From the NCBI RefSeq assembly GCF_001429505.1, contig NZ_LMJW01000001.1, forward strand, positions 1,056,606 to 1,120,605: DNA of 64,000 nt. The letters run 5' to 3'. Origin of the DNA: Allobosea sp. Root483D1. GTDB lineage: Bacteria; Pseudomonadota; Alphaproteobacteria; Rhizobiales; Beijerinckiaceae. Positions within the stretch are counted from its first letter, which is position 1. Each line of letters starts with the position of its first letter. Below are positions 9,338 through 17,136 of this stretch, piece by piece. The position numbers were made by a program, and so were the translations under genes. The notes beneath the pieces are model-generated. The model was not told the DNA's origin, searched no databases, and saw only the letters and a list, made by a program, of their open reading frames with translations.

Positions 9338-9377
9338 CGTGGGTCGGCCCGTCCTGTGTGCACAAGCTGCGATGGCC

Positions 9378-9411
9378 ATTAATCAAACTCAAGTGAATTA
9401 ATCGATTGACA
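9378..9411. promoter_or_regulatory. AT-rich operator/promoter candidate between ROK gene and ABC operon
   Basis: This is the only AT-rich patch in the 168-base divergent gap. ATTAATC occurs twice (9378-9384 and 9397-9403), two turns of helix apart, and a TTGACA that would serve as a -35 hexamer for the plus-strand operon lies at 9406-9411. No convincing -10 hexamer follows at the usual spacing. The site is a reasonable place for ROK repressor binding, but no binding motif was matched. Confidence 0.3.
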
Positions 9412-9505
9412 GCAGGCGGGCGGCGGGAAAAGCATGGCGGCTGAACGTCCGGCAGCCGGGAGCGAGCATGCGGGCGGACGTCGCAACGAGATGGGAGGAC
9501 AGATC

Positions 9506-10765
9506 ATGCGCGGCTTTCGCGGACTGGTTCTGGGTGTTCTGATGTCGGTCGGCGCCATTGCCGGCGCCCGCGCCCAGGCGGTCGAGATCGAGTACTGGCA
9601 ATATGTGTTCGACGCCCGGATCAAGGCGATGAACGAGCTGATCAAGCGCTTCGAGGCTGCCAATCCCGGCATCAAGGTCAAGCACACGACCTTCCCCTAT
9701 GCCGACTACCAGACCAAGATCGCCGCCGCCGTGCCGGCCGGCCAGGGTCCGGACGTGGTCCAGCTCTACTATGGCTGGCTCGACAATTTCGTCGGCGCCA
9801 AGTTCATCCAGCCGCTGCCGCGCGACGCCTTCCCACACGACGTGATCGAGAAGGAATTCTACCCGATCGTCCAGACGATGAAGCGCGACGGCGAGTATTA
9901 CGGCCTGCCGACCGCCGTGCGCACGCTGGCGCTGTTCTACAACAAGAAGCTGTTCCAGGATGCCGGGCTCGACCCGAACAAGCCGCCGCAGACGCTCGAC
10001 GAGTACCTCGAAGCCGCCAAGAAGACGGTGAAGCGCGACGCCGCCGGCAACATGCTCTCGGCCGGCGCCGTGATCGACATGCCGGGCCAGGACCTGCACT
10101 GGTGGCGCGAGGTGCTGCTGCGCCAGATGGGCGGCAAGCCCTATTCCGACGACAACAAGACCGTCGCCTATGACAGCGAGGCCGGCGCCAAGGCGCTGAA
10201 CTGGTATGCGGACCTGCAGCGCGTCCACAAGGTCGGCCAGGCCGGCTTCATGGACGAGGGCCAGGCCGCCTTCCGCGCCGGTCGCGCCGCGATGACGGTC
10301 GATGGCTCCTTCCGTCTCGGCGCCTTCGGCGGCATCAAGAACTTCGAATGGGGTGTCACCGAACTGCCGGCGAGCGCCGACGGCAAGCGCTCGAACTTCG
10401 CCAGCTACTGGGTCAACGCCATCACCGCCAAGCCGACCGGCGCCAAGCTCGAAGCCGCCAAGAAGTTCATGGCCTTCACCACCTCGCCGGAAGCGATGCA
10501 GGTCTGGCTCGACATGGTCGGCGAACTCCCGGCCCGCAAGGCAGCGGCCGAGACCGAGAAGAACCTTAGCCACCCAATCTATGGCCCCTTCCTCAAGGCG
10601 CTGAACTATTCGCAGGCGACGGTCTTCGTCGACGAGCTGGCACAGCGCCAGGTCGGGCTCGACATGGCCAACCGGGTGTTCATCCAGAACCAGGACGCCA
10701 AGGCCTCGCTGGCCGAATCCGCCAAGGCCGAACAGGCGATCCTCGACCGCTTCTACAAGAAGTGA
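9506..10765 (+). CDS. Sugar ABC transporter substrate-binding protein (family 1)
   Basis: A 419-residue MalE/UgpB-class periplasmic binding protein, first gene of the operon. The ATG at 9506 follows GGGAGGA and gives a clear Sec signal peptide (MRGFRGLVLGVLMSVGAIAG, cut near ARAQA). The mature chain starts VEIEYWQY and contains the family's IPEAxxP-like membrane-distal features, including GPDVVQLYYGW and LALFYNKKLF. High Gly/Ala and conserved Trp residues suit a carbohydrate ligand. The enzymes encoded downstream suggest an amino sugar or sugar-amino acid conjugate; that is inference. Other starts at 9434 and 9491 precede the ribosome site and were rejected. Confidence 0.93.
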   Translation: MRGFRGLVLGVLMSVGAIAGARAQAVEIEYWQYVFDARIKAMNELIKRFEAANPGIKVKHTTFPYADYQTKIAAAVPAGQGPDVVQLYYGWLDNFVGAKFIQPLPRDAFPHDVIEKEFYPIVQTMKRDGEYYGLPTAVRTLALFYNKKLFQDAGLDPNKPPQTLDEYLEAAKKTVKRDAAGNMLSAGAVIDMPGQDLHWWREVLLRQMGGKPYSDDNKTVAYDSEAGAKALNWYADLQRVHKVGQAGFMDEGQAAFRAGRAAMTVDGSFRLGAFGGIKNFEWGVTELPASADGKRSNFASYWVNAITAKPTGAKLEAAKKFMAFTTSPEAMQVWLDMVGELPARKAAAETEKNLSHPIYGPFLKALNYSQATVFVDELAQRQVGLDMANRVFIQNQDAKASLAESAKAEQAILDRFYKK

Positions 10766-10802
10766 TCGCGGCTGCCTGAAGCCCAGCACGGCAGGACGCG
10801 CC

Positions 10803-11729
10803 ATGACCGCCAATATCCAAGTCGCCCGCTCCGGCGGGCGCCTCTGGCAGGGCCTCACCCTGCAGCAGAAGCAGGTGGTCTGGGCCTGGGGCTTCCTGGC
10901 CGTGCCGATCCTGTTCTACGGGCTGATCCGCTTCTACCCGACGGTCGAGGCCTTCGTGATCTCGACCACCAACTGGAACCTGATGAACTCGCCCTCCTTC
11001 GTCGGGCTGGCGAACTTCAAGCGGCTGATGGCCGATCCGGTGTTCTGGCAGGTGTTCCGCAACACGTTCCTCTATCTGATCATCGGCACGCCGTTCAGCC
11101 TCGTCCTCGCCTTCACCATCGCCTACCATCTCGACCGCGTCCGCTTCATGCACGGCTTCATCCGGGCGCTGTATTTCCTGCCCTTCCTGACCACCGCGAC
11201 CGCGATGGCCTGGGTCTGGCGCTGGTTCTATCAGCCGGTGCCGATCGGCCTGATCAACGACGTCATCTCCTCCCTCGGCTTCTCCCAGCAGCCCTTCCTG
11301 CGCTCAACCACACAGGCATTGCCGGCCGTGCTGGCCCCGGCGATCTGGGCCGGGCTCGGCTTCCAGGTGGTGATCTTCCTCGCCGGCCTGCGCGCCATCC
11401 CGACGACCTATTACGAAGCGGCGCGGATCGACGGCGTCTCCGACTTCGCCATCCTCAGAAAGATCACGCTGCCCTTGCTCAAGCCGACGATCATCTTCCT
11501 CGTCGTCTTCTCCTCGATCGGCTTCCTGCGCATCTTCGACCAGGTCTACAACATGACCAGCGGCGATCCCGGCGGCCCGCTCAACGCGACCAAGCCGCTG
11601 GTGCTGATGATCTATCAGACCGCGTTCTCCTCCTTCGACATGGGCTATGCGGCGGCACAGACGGTCGTGCTCTTCCTCGTCCTGCTCTGCGTCTCGCTGC
11701 TGCAATTGCGCCTGCTGAGGGACCGTTGA
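10803..11729 (+). CDS. Sugar ABC transporter permease, MalF/UgpA type
   Basis: A 308-residue inner-membrane permease with about six membrane segments, starting around residue 28. The cytoplasmic EAA loop that docks on the ATPase is visible as YYEAARIDGVSDFAILRKI. It begins 37 bases after the binding protein and ends in a TGATG overlap with the second permease, so the pair is translationally coupled. A long N-terminal tail before the first helix is usual for the MalF-type partner. Its dedicated ATPase is encoded two genes further on, after the lyase. Confidence 0.93.
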   Translation: MTANIQVARSGGRLWQGLTLQQKQVVWAWGFLAVPILFYGLIRFYPTVEAFVISTTNWNLMNSPSFVGLANFKRLMADPVFWQVFRNTFLYLIIGTPFSLVLAFTIAYHLDRVRFMHGFIRALYFLPFLTTATAMAWVWRWFYQPVPIGLINDVISSLGFSQQPFLRSTTQALPAVLAPAIWAGLGFQVVIFLAGLRAIPTTYYEAARIDGVSDFAILRKITLPLLKPTIIFLVVFSSIGFLRIFDQVYNMTSGDPGGPLNATKPLVLMIYQTAFSSFDMGYAAAQTVVLFLVLLCVSLLQLRLLRDR

Positions 11730-12565
11730 TGACCGGCTCCTCTCTCATGCACCGCTTCGCACCCGGCCGCGTCATCGTCTGGCTGCTGCTGCTCGCCGGC
11801 GGCCTGCTGATGCTGACGCCGCTGCTCTTCATGTTCTCGACCTCGCTGAAGGACTCGGCCGATATCTACGATCTCCGGCTGATCCCGGCGGCGCCGACGC
11901 TCGACAACTACAAGACCGTGCTCTCGGACGGGCGCTTCCTGCGCTGGTTCTGGAACTCGCTGGCGATCGCCACCATCGTCACCCTGTCGAACGTCTTCTT
12001 CGACAGCCTGGTCGGCTACACCCTCGCCAAATTCCAGTTCCGCGGCCGCTATCTCGTCTTCCTGGCGATCCTCTCGACCCTGATGATCCCGACCGAGATG
12101 CTGGTCATCCCCTGGTACGTCATGGCCAAGAACTTCGGCTGGCTCGACAGTTACTGGGGCATCATGTTCCCCGGCATGATGACGGCCTTCGGCACCTTCC
12201 TGATGAAGCAGTTCTTCGAGACGGTGCCGAACGACTTCCTCGAGGCGGCGCGCGTCGACGGGCTCAACGAGTTCGCGATCTTCTGGCGCATCGCCCTGCC
12301 GCTGGTGACGCCGGCGCTGTCGGCGCTGGCGATCTTCACCTTCCTCAGCAACTGGACAGCGTTCATCTGGCCGCTGATCGTCACCACCAGCAAGGAGCTC
12401 TACACGCTCCCGGTCGGGCTCGCCTCCTTCGCGGTCGAATCGCAGATCCAATGGGAGCTGATCATGACCGGCGCGGCGCTGGCGACGATCCCGACGCTCA
12501 CCGTCTTCCTGCTGCTCCAGCGCTACATCGTCCGCGGCGTCGTGCTCGCCGGGCTCAAGGGATAG
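11729..12565 (+). CDS. Sugar ABC transporter permease, MalG/UgpE type
   Basis: A 278-residue permease with six predicted membrane helices and the EAA loop FLEAARVDGLNEFAIFWRI. The ATG at 11729 shares its A with the stop codon of the upstream permease; a TTG one codon earlier is possible but less likely. The C-terminus RGVVLAGLKG is the standard ending of MalG-type permeases. It forms the heterodimeric channel with the preceding protein. Confidence 0.93.
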   Translation: MTGSSLMHRFAPGRVIVWLLLLAGGLLMLTPLLFMFSTSLKDSADIYDLRLIPAAPTLDNYKTVLSDGRFLRWFWNSLAIATIVTLSNVFFDSLVGYTLAKFQFRGRYLVFLAILSTLMIPTEMLVIPWYVMAKNFGWLDSYWGIMFPGMMTAFGTFLMKQFFETVPNDFLEAARVDGLNEFAIFWRIALPLVTPALSALAIFTFLSNWTAFIWPLIVTTSKELYTLPVGLASFAVESQIQWELIMTGAALATIPTLTVFLLLQRYIVRGVVLAGLKG

Positions 12566-12570
12566 TTGCG

Positions 12571-14088
12571 ATGACCGCCCACACCGATCCGCGCACCAGC
12601 GACAGCTCCGTCTTTCCCGATCCGGTCTACAAGGAGACGGTGCTGCGCCCGCTCTTCGACGCGGTCAGGACGCATCATGTCGAGGGCTTCCGCGCCGTCG
12701 ACCGCGCCCATCTCGTCATGCTGGCCGAGACCGGCATTCTCTCCCGCGAGACGGCGTCCGGCATCGCCCGCGCCCTGATCGAGATCGAGCGCGAGATCGA
12801 CCCGGCGACGCTGACCTATACCGGCGAGGTCGAGGATTATTTCTTCCTGGTCGAGTCCGAGCTCCGCAAGCGCCTCAAAGCCGACGACAATGGCCGCCTG
12901 CACACCGGCCGCTCGCGCAACGATATCGAGCACACCTTGTTCAAGCTGGCGCTGAAGCCCCGGCTCGACAAGCTCGCCGGCCAGCTGCGCGCCTTGATCG
13001 GCGCTGCATTGACGCTGGCAGAGCGCGAGAAGGCGACGCTGATCGTCGCCTATACCCATGGCCAGCCGGCCCAGCCCTCGACCCTCGGCCACTACCTCTC
13101 GGCCGCGATCGAAGTGATGCTGCGCGACCACCGGCGCCTGGTGCAGGCGCGCGAACTGCTCGACCTCTGCCCGCTCGGGGCCGCCGCGATCACCACCTCG
13201 GGCTTCCCGCTCGACCGCCACCGCACCGCCCATCTGCTCGGCTTCAAGGCGCCCTTGCAGAACTCCTATGGCTGCATCGCCGCGGTCGATTACGTCACCG
13301 GCGTCTTCAGCGCGGTCGAGCTGGTCTTCCTGCATCTCGGCCGGCTGATCCAGGACCTGCAGTTCTGGACCGCCTTCGAGGTCGGCCAGGTCTATGTGCC
13401 GAATGCTTTCGTGCAGATCTCCTCGATCATGCCGCAGAAGCGCAACCCGGTGCCGATCGAGCATCTGCGCCATCTCGCCTCGCAGACGGTGAGCCGCGCC
13501 CGGCTCGTGCGCGACGTCGTCCACAACACCCCGTTCACCGACATGAACGACAGCGAGGGCGAGACGCAGGAAGCCGGCTACCAGAGCTTCGAGAGCGGCG
13601 GACGCGTGCTCGACCTGCTGGCAGCACTGCTGCCGGCGCTTTCGGTAGACAGCCGCCGCGTCGCCGAGACCATCCGCCGCTCCTGCATCACCATCACCGA
13701 GCTCGCCGACACGCTGGTGCGCAAGGAGGGCCTCTCCTTCCGCGCTGCCCATGAGGTTGCCTCGGCGGTGGCGCGCGCCGTCGTCGCGGGGGATGGCGAC
13801 CTGCCGCGCGATGGCTACGAGCCCTTCGCCGAGGCCTTCCGCCATGTCGCCGACCGCGAGCCTGGTCTCAGCCGCGAGGATTTCGCCACCGCCGTCTCGC
13901 CGGAGAACTTCGTCGCCCTGCGCGAGCGTTTCGGCGGACCGGGGCCGAAGGCGCTGGGCGAAGCCCTTGCCGGCTATCGCGCCGAGCTCGCCTCGGCCGA
14001 GGATGCCGCCAGCGCGATCGCCAGCCGCGAGGGCGCTGCGCGCCGCGAACTGGACGCCGCCTTCACCGCTCTTGCAGGAGCCGCCTGA
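12571..14088 (+). CDS. Argininosuccinate lyase-family protein, probably with another substrate
   Basis: A 505-residue member of the fumarase/aspartase superfamily, closest by eye to argininosuccinate lyase. Fumarate-side motifs are intact: HTGRSRND (residues 111-118), the catalytic Thr162-His163 pair in AYTHGQPAQPS, and the mobile loop SSIMPQKRNP (284-293) with its catalytic Ser and Lys. The segment that in ArgH reads roughly YNxDxQEDKE, and contacts the arginine half, is here FTDMNDSEG (322-330): Tyr became Phe, Gln became Asn, and the Lys is absent. After RSRND the usual QVATD is IEHTL. It starts five bases after the MalG-type gene and overlaps the ATPase gene by one base, so it is firmly inside a sugar import operon. 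A role in releasing fumarate from an N-substituted aspartate is inferred; arginine synthesis is unlikely but not excluded. Confidence 0.85.
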   Translation: MTAHTDPRTSDSSVFPDPVYKETVLRPLFDAVRTHHVEGFRAVDRAHLVMLAETGILSRETASGIARALIEIEREIDPATLTYTGEVEDYFFLVESELRKRLKADDNGRLHTGRSRNDIEHTLFKLALKPRLDKLAGQLRALIGAALTLAEREKATLIVAYTHGQPAQPSTLGHYLSAAIEVMLRDHRRLVQARELLDLCPLGAAAITTSGFPLDRHRTAHLLGFKAPLQNSYGCIAAVDYVTGVFSAVELVFLHLGRLIQDLQFWTAFEVGQVYVPNAFVQISSIMPQKRNPVPIEHLRHLASQTVSRARLVRDVVHNTPFTDMNDSEGETQEAGYQSFESGGRVLDLLAALLPALSVDSRRVAETIRRSCITITELADTLVRKEGLSFRAAHEVASAVARAVVAGDGDLPRDGYEPFAEAFRHVADREPGLSREDFATAVSPENFVALRERFGGPGPKALGEALAGYRAELASAEDAASAIASREGAARRELDAAFTALAGAA

Positions 14089-15155
14089 TGGCCGGGATCG
14101 CGATCGAAAAACTGGTCAAGCGCTATGGCACGACGCAAGTCGTGCACGGCATCGACCTGACGATCGAGGATGGCGAGTTCGTCGTCTTCGTCGGCCCCTC
14201 CGGCTGCGGCAAGTCGACGACCTTGCGCATGATCGCCGGGCTCGAGGACATCAACGACGGCACGATCTCGATCGGCGACAGGATCGTGAACCGGCTCGAG
14301 CCGAAAGAGCGGAACATCGCGATGGTGTTCCAGAACTACGCGATCTACCCGCATATGAGCGTCGCCGAGAACATCGCCTTCGGCCTCTACACCGCCAAGC
14401 TCGACAAGGCCCAGAAGCGCAAGCGCGTCGAGGAGGTCGCCGAGGTGCTCGGCCTGACACCGCTGCTGGAGCGCCGCCCCTCCGCGCTTTCGGGCGGCCA
14501 GCGCCAGCGTGTCGCCATCGGCCGCGCCATGGTGCGTGATCCCGCCGTCTTCCTGTTCGACGAGCCGCTCTCCAATCTCGACGCGCAATTGCGGGCGCAG
14601 ATGCGGCTCGAGATCAAGCGGCTGCATCAGCGGCTCGGTACCACCATCGTCTTCGTCACCCACGACCAGGTCGAGGCGATGACGCTCGCCGACCGGATCG
14701 TGGTGATGCGCGACGGCCATATCCTCCAGGTCGGCGCGCCGATGGAGCTCTACGAGAAGCCGGCCGATGTCTTCACCGCGCGCTTCATCGGCTCGCCGAC
14801 GATGAACGTCGTTCCCGCAAAGGCGACCGCAGAGGCTGGCCGCAGCGCGCTGCAGCTCGGCGAAGCGCCAATCGCCTGGCCTGCGGCGCTGCCGGAGGAT
14901 GTCCTCGTCGGCGTCCGTCCGCAGGAGCTGCGCGTGCTCGGGCAGGGCGAAGGCGCCGATCTCGTCTTGTCCGGCACGGTCGCCGTGGTCGAGCCGCTCG
15001 GCCCGGAGACCTTCGTCCATGTCGAGGCTGAAGGCGGACTGTTGCTCGCCTCGGCCTCGGCCAAGAACCCGCCTGCCGTCGGCAGCGCTGTCAGGCTCGG
15101 CTCTCCGGCTTCGGCGCTGCGCCTGTTCGACGCCAAGAGCGAGCGCGCCTTGTGA
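14088..15155 (+). CDS. Sugar ABC transporter ATP-binding protein (UgpC/MsmK type)
   Basis: A 355-residue ATPase energising the permeases encoded upstream. Walker A is GPSGCGKST (residues 36-44), the signature is LSGGQRQRV (from about 134), and Walker B with the catalytic Glu is FLFDEPLSNLDAQLR (from about 155), followed by the switch His in VFVTHDQVEAM. A C-terminal OB-fold (TOBE) region from about residue 240 (FIGSPTMNV) marks the carbohydrate-importer class. Coupled on both sides: TGATG with the lyase and GTGA with the kinase. It might also serve the ATPase-less ABC importer at 21836-25039, since ATPases of this class can be shared. Confidence 0.95.
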   Translation: MAGIAIEKLVKRYGTTQVVHGIDLTIEDGEFVVFVGPSGCGKSTTLRMIAGLEDINDGTISIGDRIVNRLEPKERNIAMVFQNYAIYPHMSVAENIAFGLYTAKLDKAQKRKRVEEVAEVLGLTPLLERRPSALSGGQRQRVAIGRAMVRDPAVFLFDEPLSNLDAQLRAQMRLEIKRLHQRLGTTIVFVTHDQVEAMTLADRIVVMRDGHILQVGAPMELYEKPADVFTARFIGSPTMNVVPAKATAEAGRSALQLGEAPIAWPAALPEDVLVGVRPQELRVLGQGEGADLVLSGTVAVVEPLGPETFVHVEAEGGLLLASASAKNPPAVGSAVRLGSPASALRLFDAKSERAL

Positions 15156-16111
15156 CGTCCCGGCTACCTCGGCCGGATGGGCTCGTGCTCAGCACCGGGC
15201 GGCTCTATTGCGATCTCGTCTTCCGCGGGCTGGACGCGATGCCGCGCCTCGGCGAGGAGCGCTTCGCCGAGGATGTCGCGGTCGTGCCGGGTGGCGGCGG
15301 CTTCATCACGGCAGCCCATTTCGTCGGGCTCGGCTGCTCCGCCGCTTTGCTGGCGCGCCTTGGCGAAGACCCGTTCTCGCAATCACTCCTGCCGGCGCTC
15401 GAAGGCAGCGGTATCGATCTTACCTTTCTGGAGCGTGCGGCCGATGCCGGCCCGCAGCTCACCGTCGCGATGGTGCAGGATGGCGAGCGCGCTTTTCTCT
15501 CCCGCCGCGCCGGTCCGGCCCGGCCAGCGACGCTTCCCGCCGCGCTCGGCGATGTCCGTGCCTGCCATCTGCATATCGCCGAGTTCGCGACGCTGGCTGA
15601 AATTCCGCGTCTGGTGACCGACGCCAGGCATCACGGCCTCACCGTCTCGCTCGATCCGAGCTGGGACGACGCACTGATCCGCTCGCCGGACCTCGTCGCG
15701 CGCTGCACTGGCGTCGACGTTTTCCTGCCGAACGCTGCAGAAGCGCGCGCGATCGCCGCCTGCGACGATCTCGACGCCGCCGGACATAAACTTGCCGGGC
15801 ACTTTTCGCTGGTGGTGATCAAGGATGGCAGCGCAGGTGCCTGCCTCTACCAGGGCGACGAGTGCATCGCGCTTCCAGCTGCGCCCTGCCCGGCGGTGCT
15901 CGACACGACCGGCGCCGGCGATGCCTTCAACGCCGGCTTCCTCTCAGCCTGGCTTGCCGGGAAGGCGCCCGAGCGCGCCCTCGCCGAAGGTATCGCCTGT
16001 GGCACACTCTCGGTCCAGAGCATTGGCGGCGCCGGCCGCAAGCTGGACCCGCGCCAGGTCGCCCGCATTGCCGATCAGTTGCTCGAAACCCCGTTGCGTC
16101 GCCATGGCTAA
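15152..16111 (+). CDS. PfkB family carbohydrate kinase
   Basis: A 319-residue ribokinase-fold sugar kinase. The substrate-side motif GGGGFITAAHFVGLG is near residue 46 and the C-terminal PfkB signature DTTGAGDAFNAGFLSAW carries the catalytic Asp. The GTG start at 15152 overlaps the ATPase stop (GTGA). Placement between an ABC importer and a SIS-domain protein resembles loci for amino sugars or fructosyl-amino acids, in which a PfkB kinase phosphorylates the imported sugar before the SIS enzyme acts. The exact substrate cannot be read from the sequence. Confidence 0.9.
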   Translation: MTSRLPRPDGLVLSTGRLYCDLVFRGLDAMPRLGEERFAEDVAVVPGGGGFITAAHFVGLGCSAALLARLGEDPFSQSLLPALEGSGIDLTFLERAADAGPQLTVAMVQDGERAFLSRRAGPARPATLPAALGDVRACHLHIAEFATLAEIPRLVTDARHHGLTVSLDPSWDDALIRSPDLVARCTGVDVFLPNAAEARAIAACDDLDAAGHKLAGHFSLVVIKDGSAGACLYQGDECIALPAAPCPAVLDTTGAGDAFNAGFLSAWLAGKAPERALAEGIACGTLSVQSIGGAGRKLDPRQVARIADQLLETPLRRHG

Positions 16112-17129
16112 GACCCTGCTCACCAGCGAAGCAGCCGAAGCCGCCGCCGTCGCGCGCCGGCAGCTTGCCGAGAACGCGGCGATCATCACCGATCTCGTCC
16201 AGCGCCTGCGCATCAAGCGGCCGGCCTTTGTCGCGACCTGCGCCCGCGGTTCCTCTGATCATGCCGCAACCTATGGCAAATACCTGATCGAGCGTGCGCT
16301 CGGCCTGCCTGTCGCCTCGCTGGGGCCCAGTCTCGCCTCGGTCTATGGCGGTGAACTCGACCTCTCACGCGCCTTGTTCATCGCCGTTTCGCAATCCGGC
16401 CGCAGCCCCGATGCGCTGCTGTTGACCGAGGCGGCCAAGCGGGCTGGTGCACTCGTGATCGGCTTCGTCAACGACGAGGGCTCGCCGCTTGCGGGGATGG
16501 TCGACATGCTCGTGCCGCTGCGGGCGGGGCCCGAGCGCAGCGTCGCCGCGACCAAGAGCTTCCTCGCCACCTGCCTCGCCTTTTTGCATCTGACGGCGGA
16601 ATGGGCCCGGGACGACGCCCTGCGCGCCGCGCTCACGCAGGCGCCCGATGGGCTGGACGCCGCCGGGCGCTGCGATTGGACACCCACTTTGCTGTCCTGG
16701 CGCGAGGCTCAGAGCCTCTACGTGATCGGCCGGGGCTTGAGCTTCGGCATCGCCCAGGAAATCGCGCTCAAATTCAAGGAAACCTGCCGCATCCATGCCG
16801 AGGCCTTCAGCGCCGCCGAGGTGCTGCATGGACCGCTGGCGCTGGTCGGGCCCGGCTTCCCGGCGCTGGCACTCGACCCGGGCGATGAAGGCAGCGAGAG
16901 CGTACGCGCTGCGGCTAAAGCCTTCACCGGCCTCGGCGCCGATCTGCGCTATGCCGGCGGCGACTCCGGGGCTGGAGAGGGCCTGCCTCTGCCGCCAGAC
17001 CTGCACGCCGCGCTGCTGCCGCTGGCGCAGGTTCGCGCCTTTTACGGAGCGCTTGCGGCGCTTGCACAAAGCCGCGGTCTCGACCCCGACCGTCCGCCCC
17101 ATCTCTCCAAGGTGACGCGGACGGTGTGA
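16104..17129 (+). CDS. SIS-domain protein, GlmS-isomerase/NagB-II-like
   Basis: A 341-residue protein with two SIS domains, like the isomerase half of GlmS without the glutaminase half. Motifs are CARGSSDHAATYGKY (residues 46-60), SQSGRSPD (96-103), GRGLSFGIAQEIALKFKE (209-226) followed by IHAEAFSAAEVLHGP, and the C-terminal DPDRPPHLSKVTRT. That last pattern is shared with GlmS and with the NagB-II glucosamine-6-phosphate deaminases rather than with the fructoselysine deglycases. The expected reaction is therefore amino-sugar 6-phosphate to keto-sugar phosphate plus ammonia. The ATG at 16104 overlaps the kinase gene by eight bases. It is the last gene of the operon and converges on the TRAP genes. 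Confidence 0.87.
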   Translation: MAKTLLTSEAAEAAAVARRQLAENAAIITDLVQRLRIKRPAFVATCARGSSDHAATYGKYLIERALGLPVASLGPSLASVYGGELDLSRALFIAVSQSGRSPDALLLTEAAKRAGALVIGFVNDEGSPLAGMVDMLVPLRAGPERSVAATKSFLATCLAFLHLTAEWARDDALRAALTQAPDGLDAAGRCDWTPTLLSWREAQSLYVIGRGLSFGIAQEIALKFKETCRIHAEAFSAAEVLHGPLALVGPGFPALALDPGDEGSESVRAAAKAFTGLGADLRYAGGDSGAGEGLPLPPDLHAALLPLAQVRAFYGALAALAQSRGLDPDRPPHLSKVTRTV

Positions 17130-17136
17130 GCCTGCC

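Noticed and set aside
12571-14088. Plain arginine-biosynthesis argH
   Set aside because: Not accepted as the default call because the amine-side residues differ and the gene is embedded in a sugar import operon; kept as an alternative.
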